Below the pieces are notes generated by a model that had not been told where the DNA came from, did not search any database, and saw nothing but the letters and a program-made list of their open reading frames with translations. Of a stretch of DNA of 64,000 bases, positions 48,001 through 60,751 are shown one piece after another. The stretch comes from Homarus americanus (Eukaryota > Arthropoda > Malacostraca > Decapoda > Nephropidae), in NCBI RefSeq assembly GCF_018991925.1, contig NW_024748870.1, forward strand, positions 4,741,276 to 4,805,275, written 5' to 3'. Every line of letters begins with the position of its first letter. Position 1 is the stretch's first letter. The translations under genes were made by a program, and so were the position numbers.

Positions 48001-50323
48001 TCGCCCCAAGTCTTGCGGTGTCCTATCACCCAGTTTCACATACAAAAGTCTTGTTTTCATCATTACTTTCTCCTCTACATCTTTTTTTTTTTAATATTGT
48101 AAATCCTAACATTGATACTATCGTCTTCCTCAGTACGCATTATTCTTACTGTATACATTGTAGTTGACCCTCACTCAGAACTTGTCACCTTCTACGCCGT
48201 CTTTTCACACATTTCCTTGTTATTAGTCCATAGTTCTCGACCAAACTCACTTCAGTGTTATGTTCAGTTCCTCACCAATTTCCTTTACATCTTTCCCGTT
48301 ATCATCTTGACAGCCTCTATAGATCTTCCTAATTACTATTTTCTCTCCCCATGTATCTTTATCAAGTGTCCTTTTCCTTAGCATTTTGCCTTTTCTGCCC
48401 CCCAACACCCCTTGGTCTTATGTTACGGCTAAGTCTTCATTTCTATTTATCAGTTATATCCTTCAGCGGTTTTCGGTGTTTATCTTAACTTCGTTTCTTA
48501 TTTTCATTCTACTTATATAGTATTTCCCACAGCTTCTCACTACAGTTCTACGAGTAATTTTTCCGTCTCTTGCCGAAACTGATTTACGCTACTTTTTAGT
48601 TGGTATTTACATTAGATGCTACACTTCGTCTTGTTTAGTTCATATTCTATCAGTTTTTCTTCGGTGTTAATTCGTATCAAAATCCTTGTACCTCCCATTA
48701 AACACTTGTCCCACACTTCCTCCACATGCTTAAGATAGAAAAAGAAATTTAGGTATCCAAGATCCCGGTTTTTCTGTCATAAGTTGGTTTGTCATCGGAT
48801 TATCATCATACTAGCAATCATGATAGAGCTTCAGACAGTATGACATATAACTTGTTTCTTCGTGTTGTCTCTCGTATCTTTATCCATATTTTGCTAAAAC
48901 TCTATGAATAAGTAAAATTAAAATTGACTATAACTACATTAAGTTTTCTTCCTACTTATTTTGTTCTTAATATCAGACAAACATATTATCAGATGTACTC
49001 GTAACTGAAAATATTAAAGCTAGAACCTGGGAAAGTAACTTTGATAAGAACACCTCGACACACTAGAAGGCTTCACGTATTCATAGTTTATAATATGTGA
49101 AAAATTATCCATATTTATAAGAATTATTACGGTATATCACTAAAGATCTGTTTTAGTGAGTATGATCTTAGGCATAATTATTCGCTGTTTTCTGTGTTTT
49201 TTTCGCTGATAAAAATATAAGCAGACTTTGCGTTCTCGGGAACACACTAAATCAGCTCGTCTGAAGAAACAGAATCAGGCGAGATGTAATATTCATGATC
49301 TACAGCTGCATCTACACTACATTATCGGGGGATACAAGCCATCAGCTAACACCATAACAATTAACGTCGTAGATGAAGGTGAATGTACAACAAATACCTA
49401 AGTTGAAGTTAAAGGTCCTCGGGATTAATCCATCATAATAACATTTCACCTTGATATTACAAATTAATTAAAGCTATTCTCCATTAAGAGGAATCGCTAG
49501 AGTGATCAATACACTATCAGTCATCCCTATGCAGGTAGATCTCAAGAAAAGGGATGCTCTTCTCAAGTGTCATATAAATTATTCTAGCTTCACCTACTGT
49601 ATTATAGTTACGTTCACGTGTAAGAATATTCTCAAGACTCCTAGACAGTACCAGTATGACACAAAGATATTTCCTGACAACACCACCAGCAAGATGTCAC
49701 TTGTTCTTGGTTTTACCTCAGGCTCCGGAGACTGTCAAGACCACTGGCCAAATTCTTAACACCTTTAGAAACGCTGATATAATTGCATTATTTGTTTTCT
49801 ATCGATGTGGAGGCTTTTGCATAGTAGTTTAGGGTAATTATGACGCCGAGATCTTATTGGTAAAACGATTAAATCATGATCTACAACACCATAGGGATGG
49901 CATGATAAACGCTGTACCTCTGAGCACCACTTCCACTCAGGCACCTGTGTAACAGTAGGTTGTATTGAAACCTTGTCGGGAAAAAATATTGAGAAGGAAA
50001 CTTATATCAGTTTACTCAGGTCCATTTGAGTAATTTGGTAAAATTTTTGTATATTTATGAAAGTTTGATGATTCTGAAAAAATGATGAGTGGGGATATTT
50101 TACTCTTAGATACCACACAGGTGCCATTTACCGAAAATTATGTCGTATGTAATAATGTGGAGGAAACCTATTAAGTTACACCAAGATGCATCGAGATGAT
50201 TATTATGGCAAATGAATTAATAATAGTACAATTTTAAGGATATTTGTAGATCAGACAGTTTTTATTGTTGTAAAAGTCAAGTGATTGATTGAGGTGTCTT
50301 CGTTGTGACACTAATACAGTCAG

Positions 50324-50325
<2 letters not shown>
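45085..50325. other. 5.2-kb gene-free stretch
   Basis: The longest interval without repeats or genes. AT-rich, with short A/T runs. Slightly more GC and E-box-like words (CACGTGA, GACGTGAAC) occur at 46440-46880, including GAAGCGCTTGTGC and TTGAAGCGCTTCC, a repeated AAGCGCTT palindrome. ORFs stay below 90 codons and show no domain. If this window holds regulatory DNA or exons of an unseen host gene, this is one place they could hide. Confidence 0.45.

Positions 50326-50326
<1 letters not shown>

Positions 50327-50361
<35 letters not shown>
50327..50361. repeat. (AC)n microsatellite
   Basis: Pure AC run. Confidence 0.97.
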
Positions 50362-50382
50362 AGTCGTAGTGGAGTATATCGT

Positions 50383-50410
50383 TAGATTAGGTTAGGTTAG
50401 GTTAGGTTAA
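50383..50410. repeat. TTAGG short tract
   Basis: GATTAGGTTAGGTTAGGTTAGGTTAA. The cleanest telomere-type run in the window but only about five units. Confidence 0.85.
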
Positions 50411-50529
50411 ACCATGAGTTGCGATGTATTACAATATGCCATGAAAGACAGTCACTTGTAAGACAAAGCCAAGTAGAAAAAAATATAATTCAATAATCAC
50501 TAATATGAAAATTATGGAAGAAAGAATAT

Positions 50530-50968
50530 AAAAGAAAGTTAAGTGACACTGAAAAGACACTACAATAAACTTTGAAGAGACAGTCACCGGTGTCGGAATA
50601 AACCATCGGGAAACAGACACAACAATAAACCTTAGAAAGAGAGACACTACAATAAACCATAGAAAGAGAGACACACCAATAAACCATCGGGAAACAGACA
50701 CTACAATAAACGATGGGGAAACAGACACTACAATAAACCTTAGAAAGAGAGAGACACCAATAAACTATGGGGAAACAGACACTACAATAAACCATAGAAA
50801 GAGAGACACACCAATAAACTATGGGGAGACAGACACTACAATAAACCATAGAAAGAGAGACAATACAATAAACTATGAGGAAAGAGACACTACAATAAAC
50901 AATGGGGAAGCACACTACAATAAACCATAGAAAGGGAGACACTACAATAAACCATAGGAGAAAAAAAA
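50530..50968. repeat. 27-bp minisatellite with two alternating unit types
   Basis: The unit is ACACTACAATAAACCATAGAAAGAGAG or ACACTACAATAAACTATGGGGAAACAG, about 16 copies. The types AGAAAGAGAG and GGGGAAACAG often alternate, a start of higher-order structure. The minus open frames (VYCSVCFPIVYW) are repeat-driven. Confidence 0.93.
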
Positions 50969-51231
50969 ATACTAAACCAGGAAAGAACAGTTAATGGAAG
51001 TATGAGTTAGGAAGCTCACACTACAATCTTACTTTACACAAAAACTAAAGCGTCCTCTTGATTTTCAGCTTCAAAGTTAGAGTGTTGTAGGTCAGGGTAG
51101 GTTAAAAAATATGGCGGGGTGGTAGAAGACAATATCCACATGCAAGAGGGGGGAAATTCTCCCAGTACCCAAGAATAATCTTTAGTTTCTTCTCTGAGAG
51201 TAACTTAACTAACGGAAGATGAAGCCCACTT

Positions 51232-51232
<1 letters not shown>

Positions 51233-51276
<44 letters not shown>
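51233..51276. repeat. (GA)n microsatellite
   Basis: Pure GA, 44 bp. The DNA from 51280 to 52300 is AT-rich and no gene is seen in it. Confidence 0.97.
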
Positions 51277-51278
<2 letters not shown>

Positions 51279-52302
51279 TTCAGAACAATTACAGATTTAG
51301 GTAAATATAAAGTTATAAGGTTTTACATTCGGTTACAGTATGCTAATTTACCTTCAAATATATACAAACCTATACTTATTAAGTATAATTATATAATTTT
51401 TTGCTATGTTGAATCATCGATAAAAGACAAGTTTTCGTCAAAATCAAAAGAATTGATATACAAAACTACTGTATGTGAGATCTAAACAAACGGTCGAGAA
51501 AAAAAACTCATTAATCCATCAATTTTAGGGTAAAACTGCAAGAAAATACATTGTTAGCTCAGCGTAACAATACTTAATTCAAACAAATACCCGATAACAC
51601 TTATAAATTTCAAACTTTATGATTCTAAGACCTTCGCCGTCCACTCTTGCACTATAATCAAGGAAGGCAAGATCAGGATAATGTTGTTGATGTTATAATA
51701 TATTACTGCACTTCAACAAATAAGGTCTTTCAGCGCGTATCATTATTTAGTACAGTAAATATCACTACACCTCTCCTTAATGGTTAAACAGAGAATGGGA
51801 ACAGAATCAGAAATGAGATATGGAAGCTATATAAATCATGAAAATGGGTGATAAGAAAATATACGGAGGCAGATATGAATTTATTATTTAGGTTAAGAGG
51901 CTGAGGAGTAATAATGAGTGTAGTACCTGACGAAATATTGGTAAATGGGATAAAAGAGACACACTACTGAAGGTGGGATAAAAGTGATGATAGAGAAAGG
52001 TAGAGAAGACAGTGAACAAAGATCAAGTATAAACTAATTTTACCATACGAAGAATTATATGGTTTTAACAGGATGAACAGTTCAACGGAGCACAAAAATA
52101 ATTCATTCACTATATTGCTGAATTCATATTTTTTTTTTACAGTGAAGAACAAAACAACGACCTTTATATATTGCTCGAACAGGAGGGATATGAACATGTG
52201 GAGAAACAAATAGTGATAATCGTGTTAGACCCATTACTAACACTATCCCATTACTGTTACATGCGATTAGTATTACTATCTACAATATTGATGCATTTAA
52301 CA

Positions 52303-52335
52303 TTGCTTCTACTACTACTACTACTACTACTACTA
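52303..52335. repeat. (CTA)n microsatellite
   Basis: CTACTACTA run of about ten units. Short ACT/CTA clusters recur through 52340-59110. Confidence 0.9.
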
Positions 52336-52754
52336 ACTTTTGTCATGTTTCTGCTGTTTCTACGACGTTATTCTCTCACAGGCTCTACATTTTAAGTAAT
52401 TCTGCTTTTATTAATAGCACTAATACCTTCATTACTATAAATTGCTATATTATTAGCATTACTATGATACATATAAGCATCATTACCAACACTACCAACA
52501 CCTGTTGTTACTCCCACTCCAAATTCCTTCATACAGTACCATTGTAACCACTAATTCAAGTAATGCATTTATGTCACCATGAAAAACAGAACATTTACAT
52601 GGAAAGAATTTGATCACATAAATGAAAATTAAATAATGTAATAATGGTCTCTAACCCTATAACTTCTGACACAAGCATAAAGCCAAACGTGTGCTGAATG
52701 AGGAAAGTTCTGCCTCGCTAAGGAAGAGAAAGCCATCTATATGTGTGTGTGTGT

Positions 52755-53868
52755 GTTATAAAGTATTACTTTGCTACAACAACTATAGTCTTTCAATGTG
52801 TATACTGGATAAGTATATACACTAGACATCAACAATAAAGAATTCTGAGCTGGACGAAGATGTTATCAGTCACACAGACAGTGTGTTGTGGTCAGCCGGA
52901 CGTGTGACAAATGATAGCCGGCTGGGGAAGACATGTCTGTCTGGGAGAGATAGACTAGACAGTGGGTGGAAAGGGTCGATAAATATGTCTCCGGGGCCTT
53001 AGTTCAACAGATGTTACCTCAAGAGATGATTTGAGACATGGCGTTTTGTATACGTGGATGCGGAACGTTGTAGCTAGTGTGACAATCCTCACTTTTTACC
53101 ACACGCCACTAGCAAGGCCAGGATGTGAATTAGTATTTTGAGAAGTTTTAATCGCTTGATCCACCTCGTGAAGATTTATATGGAAGAATGGACAACAACA
53201 TTGTTGTATTATTATTATTATTATTATCATTATTATTATTATTTTCCTATTTAAATTTGTAATAATTATATACATTACTATTAACAAAAACATTATTTCT
53301 AATATAATTTATTATTGTAACAGGCGTATTCGTAACGGTATGTGTAGTTTTAATGGCAGCAGTAGCATTAATTACAAGAACACTGATAAAATGATAGTAC
53401 GGTAGTAGACTAATAGTACTAGCAGTAAGCTAATGATGGTAGCTTCAGGATCACTAATATAAAAAAAAATAATGGTTGTCGCAAATTCATTATCAGTGGA
53501 TGATAATTGTGTATGATAAGTAGTTGAAGCCTTATGGAGGTTAATACTATACTGGTTCCATCATTAGTCTACTAGAATAATACCTGTAGTATCACGCTTC
53601 CAGTAGTATAGTCATTAATTGTAGTGAGACCAACAATCATGAGAGTAGCAGTGGTAATGGTCTTAATGCAGGTAGTAACAGGTTTATTTATATTAATAGC
53701 AGTTTACTGGCAAGACCAATATTGAATTAACACCATTCGTAATTGCTGGAAGGAAATAGTAGTTGCGATCAAAGTTGTTGTCTTTGTCGTAGAAGAAACA
53801 GTTATCGAGCTAGTAGTACTCGGAATAGTAGTTGTTGAAAGTTGCAGTTCAAATGCTGTAATGGTGGC
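52755..53868 (+). repeat. left arm of a 3.6-kb inverted repeat
   Basis: From GTTATAAAGTATTACTTTGC to CAAATGCTGTAATGGTGGC this arm matches the inverse of 55143-56347, including long near-identical runs such as AGTGTGACAATCCTCAC, ATCCACCTCGTG/CACGAGGTGGAT and GAATTAACACCATTCGTAATT. Divergence is roughly a tenth by eye. A (TTA)n run at 53207-53240 corresponds to the much longer (AAT)n of the other arm. No ORF. Confidence 0.93.
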
Positions 53869-54589
53869 AGGGTTGTTTGTGTTAGCTGAGGGAATGATGA
53901 CAGCACCAGATCCAGGAGTAACAGTAGTAGTGACAACATACTCTTAATTAGTAAGTTATTACCAAAGAGCTGTATATCTCCTAATATTACCTTGGTGATG
54001 ATTATTGTAATTATTGATCGACTGTAGCATGCGCGCTTAAGGAAATTTAATGTTTCAGCGCAGTAATACCCTCTTAACATCAATAACATGTTGTTCCACA
54101 TAGCGATAAAGTAGAGTGAGAGTCTTCAACTCCTCTGGACAGATCCAGTCTATTAGAGCTAATCACCACTCAATGAAAACTGGTTTCTTTCTTCATCTCT
54201 TTACTATCTACCGCTAATCATCCCCTCTCTTTATTCTACAACTGGTTTCTTACTTATTGTTTTCTTGAATTTAATTCCATAATGCTATTCCTGTTTGACA
54301 CTCCAGGTGACTAGTCCATTGAGAGCCAGCGACGATGTGTTAGGTCTTTTTATAAGAACATAACTTAGTCCCTTTGTTTATTGCCCACCAGCTCTCATTA
54401 ATGGATTAACTCGTTCATAGACCAACCCCCTCCCCTCTCCCTATTGCTACTGCTGTCACTTTTTCTTCAAATTATACTATTCTACTACTGATGCCGCTGT
54501 GAATACTAATATTGATGTTACTGATTTTGTTGTAACTACTACTACTACTACTAACACTACTGTTGTTTCTTTTTCTTTTTTTAACGCGG

Positions 54590-54726
54590 CCTCCAGCCTC
54601 TCCCAATAGCCACACCTTCGCCGCCATTTTATTACCTTAATATTAAGTATCCTAATATATAAGTAGCTGTCCTAGCTGTGTTGAATTAGTTGAGCCGCAG
54701 ATCTATGTGGCATTCAGTGACTGTAG
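54590..54726 (+). repeat. left arm of the nested inverted repeat
   Basis: 137 bp that pair with 54781-54917 with no net length change (positions sum to 109507 at both ends) and few substitutions. The arm carries an ATTGG/CCAAT word and, inverted, ATGGCGGC, a YY1-like word. Together the arms form a 328-bp hairpin-like unit with a 54-bp loop, likely a foldback/MITE-type element. Confidence 0.9.
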
Positions 54727-54780
54727 CCTCATAGTCAATATCTGCAGCTGTTGTTTCCTACTACTGCTATTATTAGTATA

Positions 54781-54917
54781 CTACAGTTACTGAATACCGC
54801 ATAGATCTACGGCTCAACTAACTCAACACAGCTAGGGTAGCTACTCTTGGATTAGGATACTTAATATTAAGGTAATAAAATGGCGGCGAAGGTGTGGCTA
54901 TTGGGAGAGGCTGGAGG
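54781..54917 (-). repeat. right arm of the nested inverted repeat
   Basis: Inverse copy of 54590-54726, for example GGCTCAACTAACTCAACACAG and AATAAAATGGCGGCGAAGG. Confidence 0.9.
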
Positions 54918-55142
54918 ACTGCTATTACTACTACTGGTGCTGTTAAATTATTTGTAATGCTGTTGCCACAGCTACTTCTAGCTATTACTGATTCTATTAT
55001 CACTACCACTACTACTACTGTACTGTTTATTGATGCTGTTGTTACTACTACTACTGTTTATTGATTCTGATTTTACCACTACTACTACTGCTGTTTATTG
55101 ATACTGTTGTCACTAATACTACGGGAGCTTATTGATACTGTT

Positions 55143-55743
55143 GCCATCATTACAGCATTTGAACTGCAACTTTCAACAACTACTATTCCGAGTACTACTA
55201 GCTCGATAACTGTTTCTTCTACGACAAAGACAACAACTCTGATCGCAACTACTATTTCCTTCTAGCAATTACGAATGGTGTTAATTCAATATTGGTCTTG
55301 CCAGTAAACTGCTATTAATATAAATAAACCTGTTACTACCTGCATTAAGACCATTACCACTGCTACTCTCATGATTGTTGGTCTCACTACAATTAATGAC
55401 TATACTACTGGAAGCGTGATACTACAGGTATTATTCTAATAGACTAATGATGGAACCAGTATAGTATTAACCTCCACAAGGCTTCAACTACTGTACTTAT
55501 CATCCACAATTATCATCCACTGATAATGGATTCGTGAGAATCATTATTTTTTTTTCAGTTTAGTGATCCTGACGCTACCATTATTAGCTTATTGCTAGTA
55601 CTATTAGTATACTACTGCACTATTATTTCATCAGTTTTTATAATTGATGCTACAGTTACTACTACGTCTGTTAATGATAATAAATTATAATATAAATAAT
55701 TATTTTGATAAGAGTAATATATATAAATATTACAGCTTTAAAG

Positions 55744-55804
<61 letters not shown>

Positions 55805-55827
55805 TAATAATAATAATAATAATAATG

Positions 55828-55861
<34 letters not shown>

Positions 55862-56347
55862 CATGTCGTTGTCCATGCTTCCATATAAGTCTACACGAGG
55901 TGGATCAAGCAATTAAAACTTCTCAAAATACTAATTCACATCCTGGCCTTGCTAGTGGCGTGTGGTAAAAAGTGAGGATTGTCACACTAGCTACAACGTT
56001 CCGCATCTATTTAATTCTCACACTGGGCTGAGTCAACTCCCTATGTATACAAAACACCATATCTTTCATCATCTCTTGAGGTAACATCTGTTGAACTAAG
56101 GCCCCGGAGACATGTTTATCGACCCTTTCCATCTACTGTTTAGTCTATCTCTCCCAGGCAGTCACATGTTTTCCTCAGCTGAGTAACATTTGTCACACGT
56201 CCAGCTGACCACAACACACTGCCTGTGTGACTCTGATAACATCTTTATCCAGCTCATCATTCTTTACTGTTGATGATTAGTGTTTAAACTTATCCAGTAT
56301 ACTCATTCTAAGACCATAGTTGTTGAAGCGAAGTAATACATTATAAC
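55143..56347 (-). repeat. right arm of the 3.6-kb inverted repeat
   Basis: Inverse copy of 52755-53868. It is about 90 bp longer, mostly because of the expanded (AAT)n (55745-55861) and small indels, including an insertion near 56010-56035 that the left arm lacks. Confidence 0.93.
55745..55861. repeat. (AAT)n microsatellite inside the right arm
   Basis: About 38 AAT units with three GAT interruptions. The left arm has only about a quarter of this length at the same place. Confidence 0.97.
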
Positions 56348-56472
56348 ATCAACATCTATGTCTTTATTTAATATGCATTCCATCATTTTTGAGTGAGAGT
56401 TATACTTAATATCTTCTTAGGGGAATAGCTACCAGCACGTATAATTGAAGAATAATGCTTTTAATTGATTTT

Positions 56473-56620
56473 CGGACATCGTCACCTGGCAATCCGTCAC
56501 CGTTTCAGTATAAACTTAACCTAACCCTGGTTTAATCTCTTCCAAATTAAGAAAAAATTACTATTCCCTAAATTTAATAAATATAATACGGTATTCAATA
56601 TACCGGTGACGAAATGTCCG
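56473..56620. mobile_element. short TIR element (MITE-like), about 148 bp
   Basis: CGGACATCGTCACC at 56473 and GGTGACGAAATGTCCG at 56605-56620 are inverted copies (CGGACAT[TT]CGTCACC). A further CCGTCACCG lies just inside the left end. The interior is AT-rich and non-coding. The transposon family is unknown. Confidence 0.55.
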
Positions 56621-56624
56621 CCCA

Positions 56625-57300
56625 CCCTCTATATACGCCAAGGTCCTCAAAACATCACCTTTGCTCTTCTGTTACCATTCTAGTTGAAGATTAATACCAA
56701 ATACTTAAGCTATTTACTTCAAACTTAGTTATTAAATCAAAGCTAACAGCTCACCATATCTTTCCTCTCTTCTCATAAAGTTAGAAATCTTTTTATTCGC
56801 CTTTTTGTTCAACAACTTCCGTTGTACACTTCTTTACATCAATATATATTACTCCCTTACTGACTCAGCTAACAGCATAGGAGCCGCAGCTAGTTTTAAT
56901 TACGTTACATATTACAGATCCATGGAGAACAGGCACGTTTATTTGAAACAACGTTTTCGTCCTATTTTTTTATCTTGTATTAAAAAAAATTCACTAAAAA
57001 ATTAAATTCAGGAGTCCTTCATATACATTATGTAGAGCCATAAGACCTCTAGTGTTCTTTCCAAGCCAATTTTTCGTGTTCTTTCTAAATATATAAGTAA
57101 ATTCATCAAATACAGTTTCTTGTAAGTTCGATGGAGTAATAATCACATTATCTTCAGTCAAAGAACAAAATGTGGTTTACACACCCTCGTGTTTCCCGAG
57201 ATCCTTCCTTGCTCTTCACCTGGAAAAAAAATCTGTAGTGTTTTTAGATGAACATGAGTAAAAGTGACGATGATTATAATACAAGAAGTATTGGTAGATA
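56625..57300. other. unassigned AT-rich sequence
   Basis: No gene or repeat could be supported. Confidence 0.5.
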
Positions 57301-57309
57301 AGGATGATT

Positions 57310-57536
57310 GTCATATGAATGTGGGTCCCGTAAGGCTAACAGTGCAGTAGGGACAATGCGGATATAGCACACTGTAGACCAAGCCTTTTGGTATACACAG
57401 AGACAGCTTGCCGGCATTACACTGTACCGCCTTCACGTTTCTAGACTGTAAAGTTAGAACTGGTGAACTGGACATGAACTAGCGACACTAAAGACAGGAA
57501 CCGAGCGCTGCATCCACTCAGCCACCGCATCCCAGT
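57310..57536 (-). mobile_element. tRNA-derived SINE
   Basis: On the minus strand the sequence starts TGGGATGCGGTGGCTGAGTGGATGCAGCGCTCGGTTCC. TGGCTGAGTGG (inverse at 57514-57524) is an RNA polymerase III A box, and AGTTCATGTCC (57470-57480) is a degenerate B box, 33 bases away as in a tRNA. The acceptor and anticodon stems do not fold as a functional tRNA, so it is a SINE head; the body continues to about 57310 with no clear end. The GGTGGCTGAGTGG start is typical of invertebrate tRNA-SINEs. Confidence 0.6.
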
Positions 57537-57539
57537 GAA

Positions 57540-57850
57540 TTTTATAATAATGATTTTACTGAGTGAAAAGATATTATTAATAATATTAAAAATGACAACA
57601 ATAATAAGAATAATTTTCATTATTTATGTGAATGTACTACTAATGCTACAGTCTTTAGGAATAATAATAATAAAAATGGCAATGTTAACATGAATTATAA
57701 TAATAACTTTTAATTATTATTTTTTTAAATATTGCTGACAAAAATAATGACCATGATGATTACTATAATTTTAATTAATTTTATTATATATTATGTTAAT
57801 TATTAATTTTAAAAACAATGATATCCATTAATAATAAATTACTAATAATT
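57540..57850. other. AT-rich low-complexity DNA
   Basis: AATAAT and TTAATT words dominate. No gene. Confidence 0.6.
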
Positions 57851-57854
57851 TAGG

Positions 57855-57855
57855 C

Positions 57856-57925
<70 letters not shown>
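57855..57925. repeat. (AAT)n microsatellite
   Basis: About 23 AAT units. Confidence 0.97.
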
Positions 57926-57929
57926 GCTG

Positions 57930-59110
57930 CAGCAAAAATAACAATCGTTATCTGTATCATCGATAATAATAATCACAATAATAATCATAATATTAAGAAT
58001 AAAATTTTAACTATACACCCAAATAAAGCAACTACTGCTACTACTACTACTATCTGAATACTGCTTATGGTATTTAAACCATTTATTTCAGCCCAGTATT
58101 ATCACCACTGACTCATAGACAGCTATATTACCTACTGCTGCTAATAGTAACACTAATGTTTTAAGTATTAATAATATTATTCCTACTCCTGATACTGCTC
58201 TCCTCAATACCACTTACTTATACTACTATTAAAACTACTAAAAATTAATTTCATTTATAACTGTAGTGCTATTAATTTTGTACTTCTACTATTACTAATT
58301 GTTACTTATACTACTACTACTAATTCCTACTTATACTACAACTACTACCACTACCGCTACTAGTATCATGTTTACTTCTTCTACTTGTGCTACTAGGCTG
58401 TACTATTTTTACCATTAATAATACTTTTTACTATTTACTTCCTACTACTACACCTCCTCCTACTACTACTAATAATATTATTTCTTCCTTCTATTTATGC
58501 TACTGTTTTACTCATGCAGTTAATTATTATATACTTCAACTTATACCACTAATCATATCGCTATTTCTATTGCTACAATTATCATTGATTTAATTTATAC
58601 TGATACTTTTATTAATAACTAGTAATTATATCAATTCGTACTTCCTTTTGCTTCTGTTACCACAATTACTGCTGTTATTAACGTTACTTGTACTGTTATT
58701 GATATTACTTATAGTACTTTCTACTTTACTTCCTTTACTCTTGTTAATAAAAGGAGAAATATTTGTTTTCTATTCATACTGCTGTTGTTAAAACTTTTAT
58801 TGTCGTTTACTACTTCATACACCACAATTACTATTAATTTTACTTCTAATCATACAATTATCTATTTTTTCTTCTGCTTTTACTACCTTTATTTACTTAT
58901 GCCACTACTACTAATCACTTTGCTTCTACTTATGGAACAATTCCTACAAATACCATCATTATTACTATTACTATTATGCTATTACTTTCAATGATGTCAG
59001 GACGACTGCTACTTATACTACATTTACCACCACTATTGTAACTACTACTACTACTATTATGACACCAACTGCAACTACTGTTACTAAATTACTAATACTA
59101 CTAATGTGTC
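57930..59110. repeat. ACT/TTA trinucleotide-rich degenerate tract
   Basis: TACTACTACT, TTATTACTAC and CTTCTACTATTACT words fill about 1.1 kb with no long pure run. It appears to be old trinucleotide repeat DNA. Open frames are Tyr/Thr/Leu-rich and meaningless. Confidence 0.75.
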
Positions 59111-59114
59111 ATCA

Positions 59115-60200
59115 CTATTACTATTCTACTGTTACATTCACTTTTTTTTATTTCCGTGACTAATTTACACTTGCACCTATTATTCGTCCTAAAAATATTG
59201 ATTAATTAAAAATCCTTCCTCTTTTTTACTACGACTACCACAATGAATTCGCTGCTTTTTCGTGATATGCCTCTATCGCCAAAGCTAACAGTTAAAAAGG
59301 AATTTTTTGTGCATGATAAAAAGAACGTAATATGATGCATTTTTTTTTCACATCCAAAAACTTAATATCGCCAGAACCATTGTTTTCATGATATATAGAT
59401 CTGAATGCAATTTCGAGTTTGTGAATGAGTAGATGTCGCATTTTTTTTCTCTCCCGAGTCCCTCAAATTATTATTATGATAGTATGCGTGTAAACATTTA
59501 TTCTGTTAAATATAAGCGCCACGCAGCAAAGTTTGATCATCACTGAAAAAAGTAGATGTATTCAGAGGCAGTATTGTACATCTCCTTGGGGCTTATCTAT
59601 AAACACATATGAAATGATATCTTGATTATGGAGAGAATTATTGCTTATTTCAGTAGATAATTCCACTCTTAAGAGTTTCCAACCTGCCAAGAAAATATTC
59701 ATAATTATTTTTCTGAAGAATTGTTGTTTTTCACACATTAAGAATACGAGTCGTGGTGGCCTCAAACGATTTATTTTCTTACGCGGTAAAAGTTTATCGG
59801 AAAAAATTACGGAAAAAATTAGTTGTTGCCATTAAGAAGAATGCAACTCTGGTGAAATAATGCAACTGTTTTTCTCAGAATTTTACAACCAGCAACAAAT
59901 GTGTCTTAAGATAAAAATTCCCTTAAATTACATTTATTTTTCTGTTTGATGACACTCAGCCGTAGTTTATATAGCTGCAGGAGGCCGGACACAAATACTT
60001 ATATAGATTAAAACGTATACATAACTCGTGCTGGTTTATCTTTGTAATTTTAACTCTTGTTATTAATGTTCTAAATCTCTATTACTGAGGGAAACTCCTG
60101 ATATGGACTTTGTCTAAATAATAGTGAATATTATTTAGAATTTAATAATAATGTAATGACCAATAGATATACAAGCCTTCAAAATGTACAAGGAATCGCT
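59115..60200. other. AT-rich gene-free sequence
   Basis: No coding region, RNA or repeat could be supported. Confidence 0.5.
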
Positions 60201-60204
<4 letters not shown>

Positions 60205-60280
<76 letters not shown>

Positions 60281-60300
60281 TCTCTCTACCTCTCTTATCT
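60205..60300. repeat. (CT)n microsatellite
   Basis: About 72 bp of pure CT, followed by CT-rich interrupted units. Confidence 0.97.
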
Positions 60301-60605
60301 CTCTATCTCATCTGTATTAAAGTACTATATCGGTTTGCCATTTTGTCTTACTCATTTGATAATTCAAGATTTATTTTTCGTTTGGAATAATTCGCTTCCA
60401 AAAAAGACATTAAGGTCGGTATTAGGGTGAAGTAGCTAGATTATTGTATATTCTAAAGGATTTTCTTTTTGTAGATCATTGTTAACTTTGGTTAGATAAA
60501 GCGACACCACAGTAGGAGATGTCTACTTATTGTTCCATGGTTGGTGCTCATTACTATCAAGTCGATACTGTTATAGGTAAGAAACCATACAATTACCCAC
60601 TGGCA

Positions 60606-60606
<1 letters not shown>

Positions 60607-60682
<76 letters not shown>
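60607..60682. repeat. (AC)n microsatellite
   Basis: Pure AC, 76 bp. Confidence 0.98.
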
Positions 60683-60684
<2 letters not shown>

Positions 60685-60751
60685 TTACCACACCCGCCAA
60701 TTGACACATGTAAACATAAACAAATATGCCCAGGTAAACAGATGGACACAC

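Larger units (their letters stand above)
53869..55142. other. central region of the large inverted repeat
   Basis: About 1.27 kb that is not shared between the large arms. It holds CTA/ACT-rich clusters and the smaller inverted repeat (54590-54917). No gene. Confidence 0.7.
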
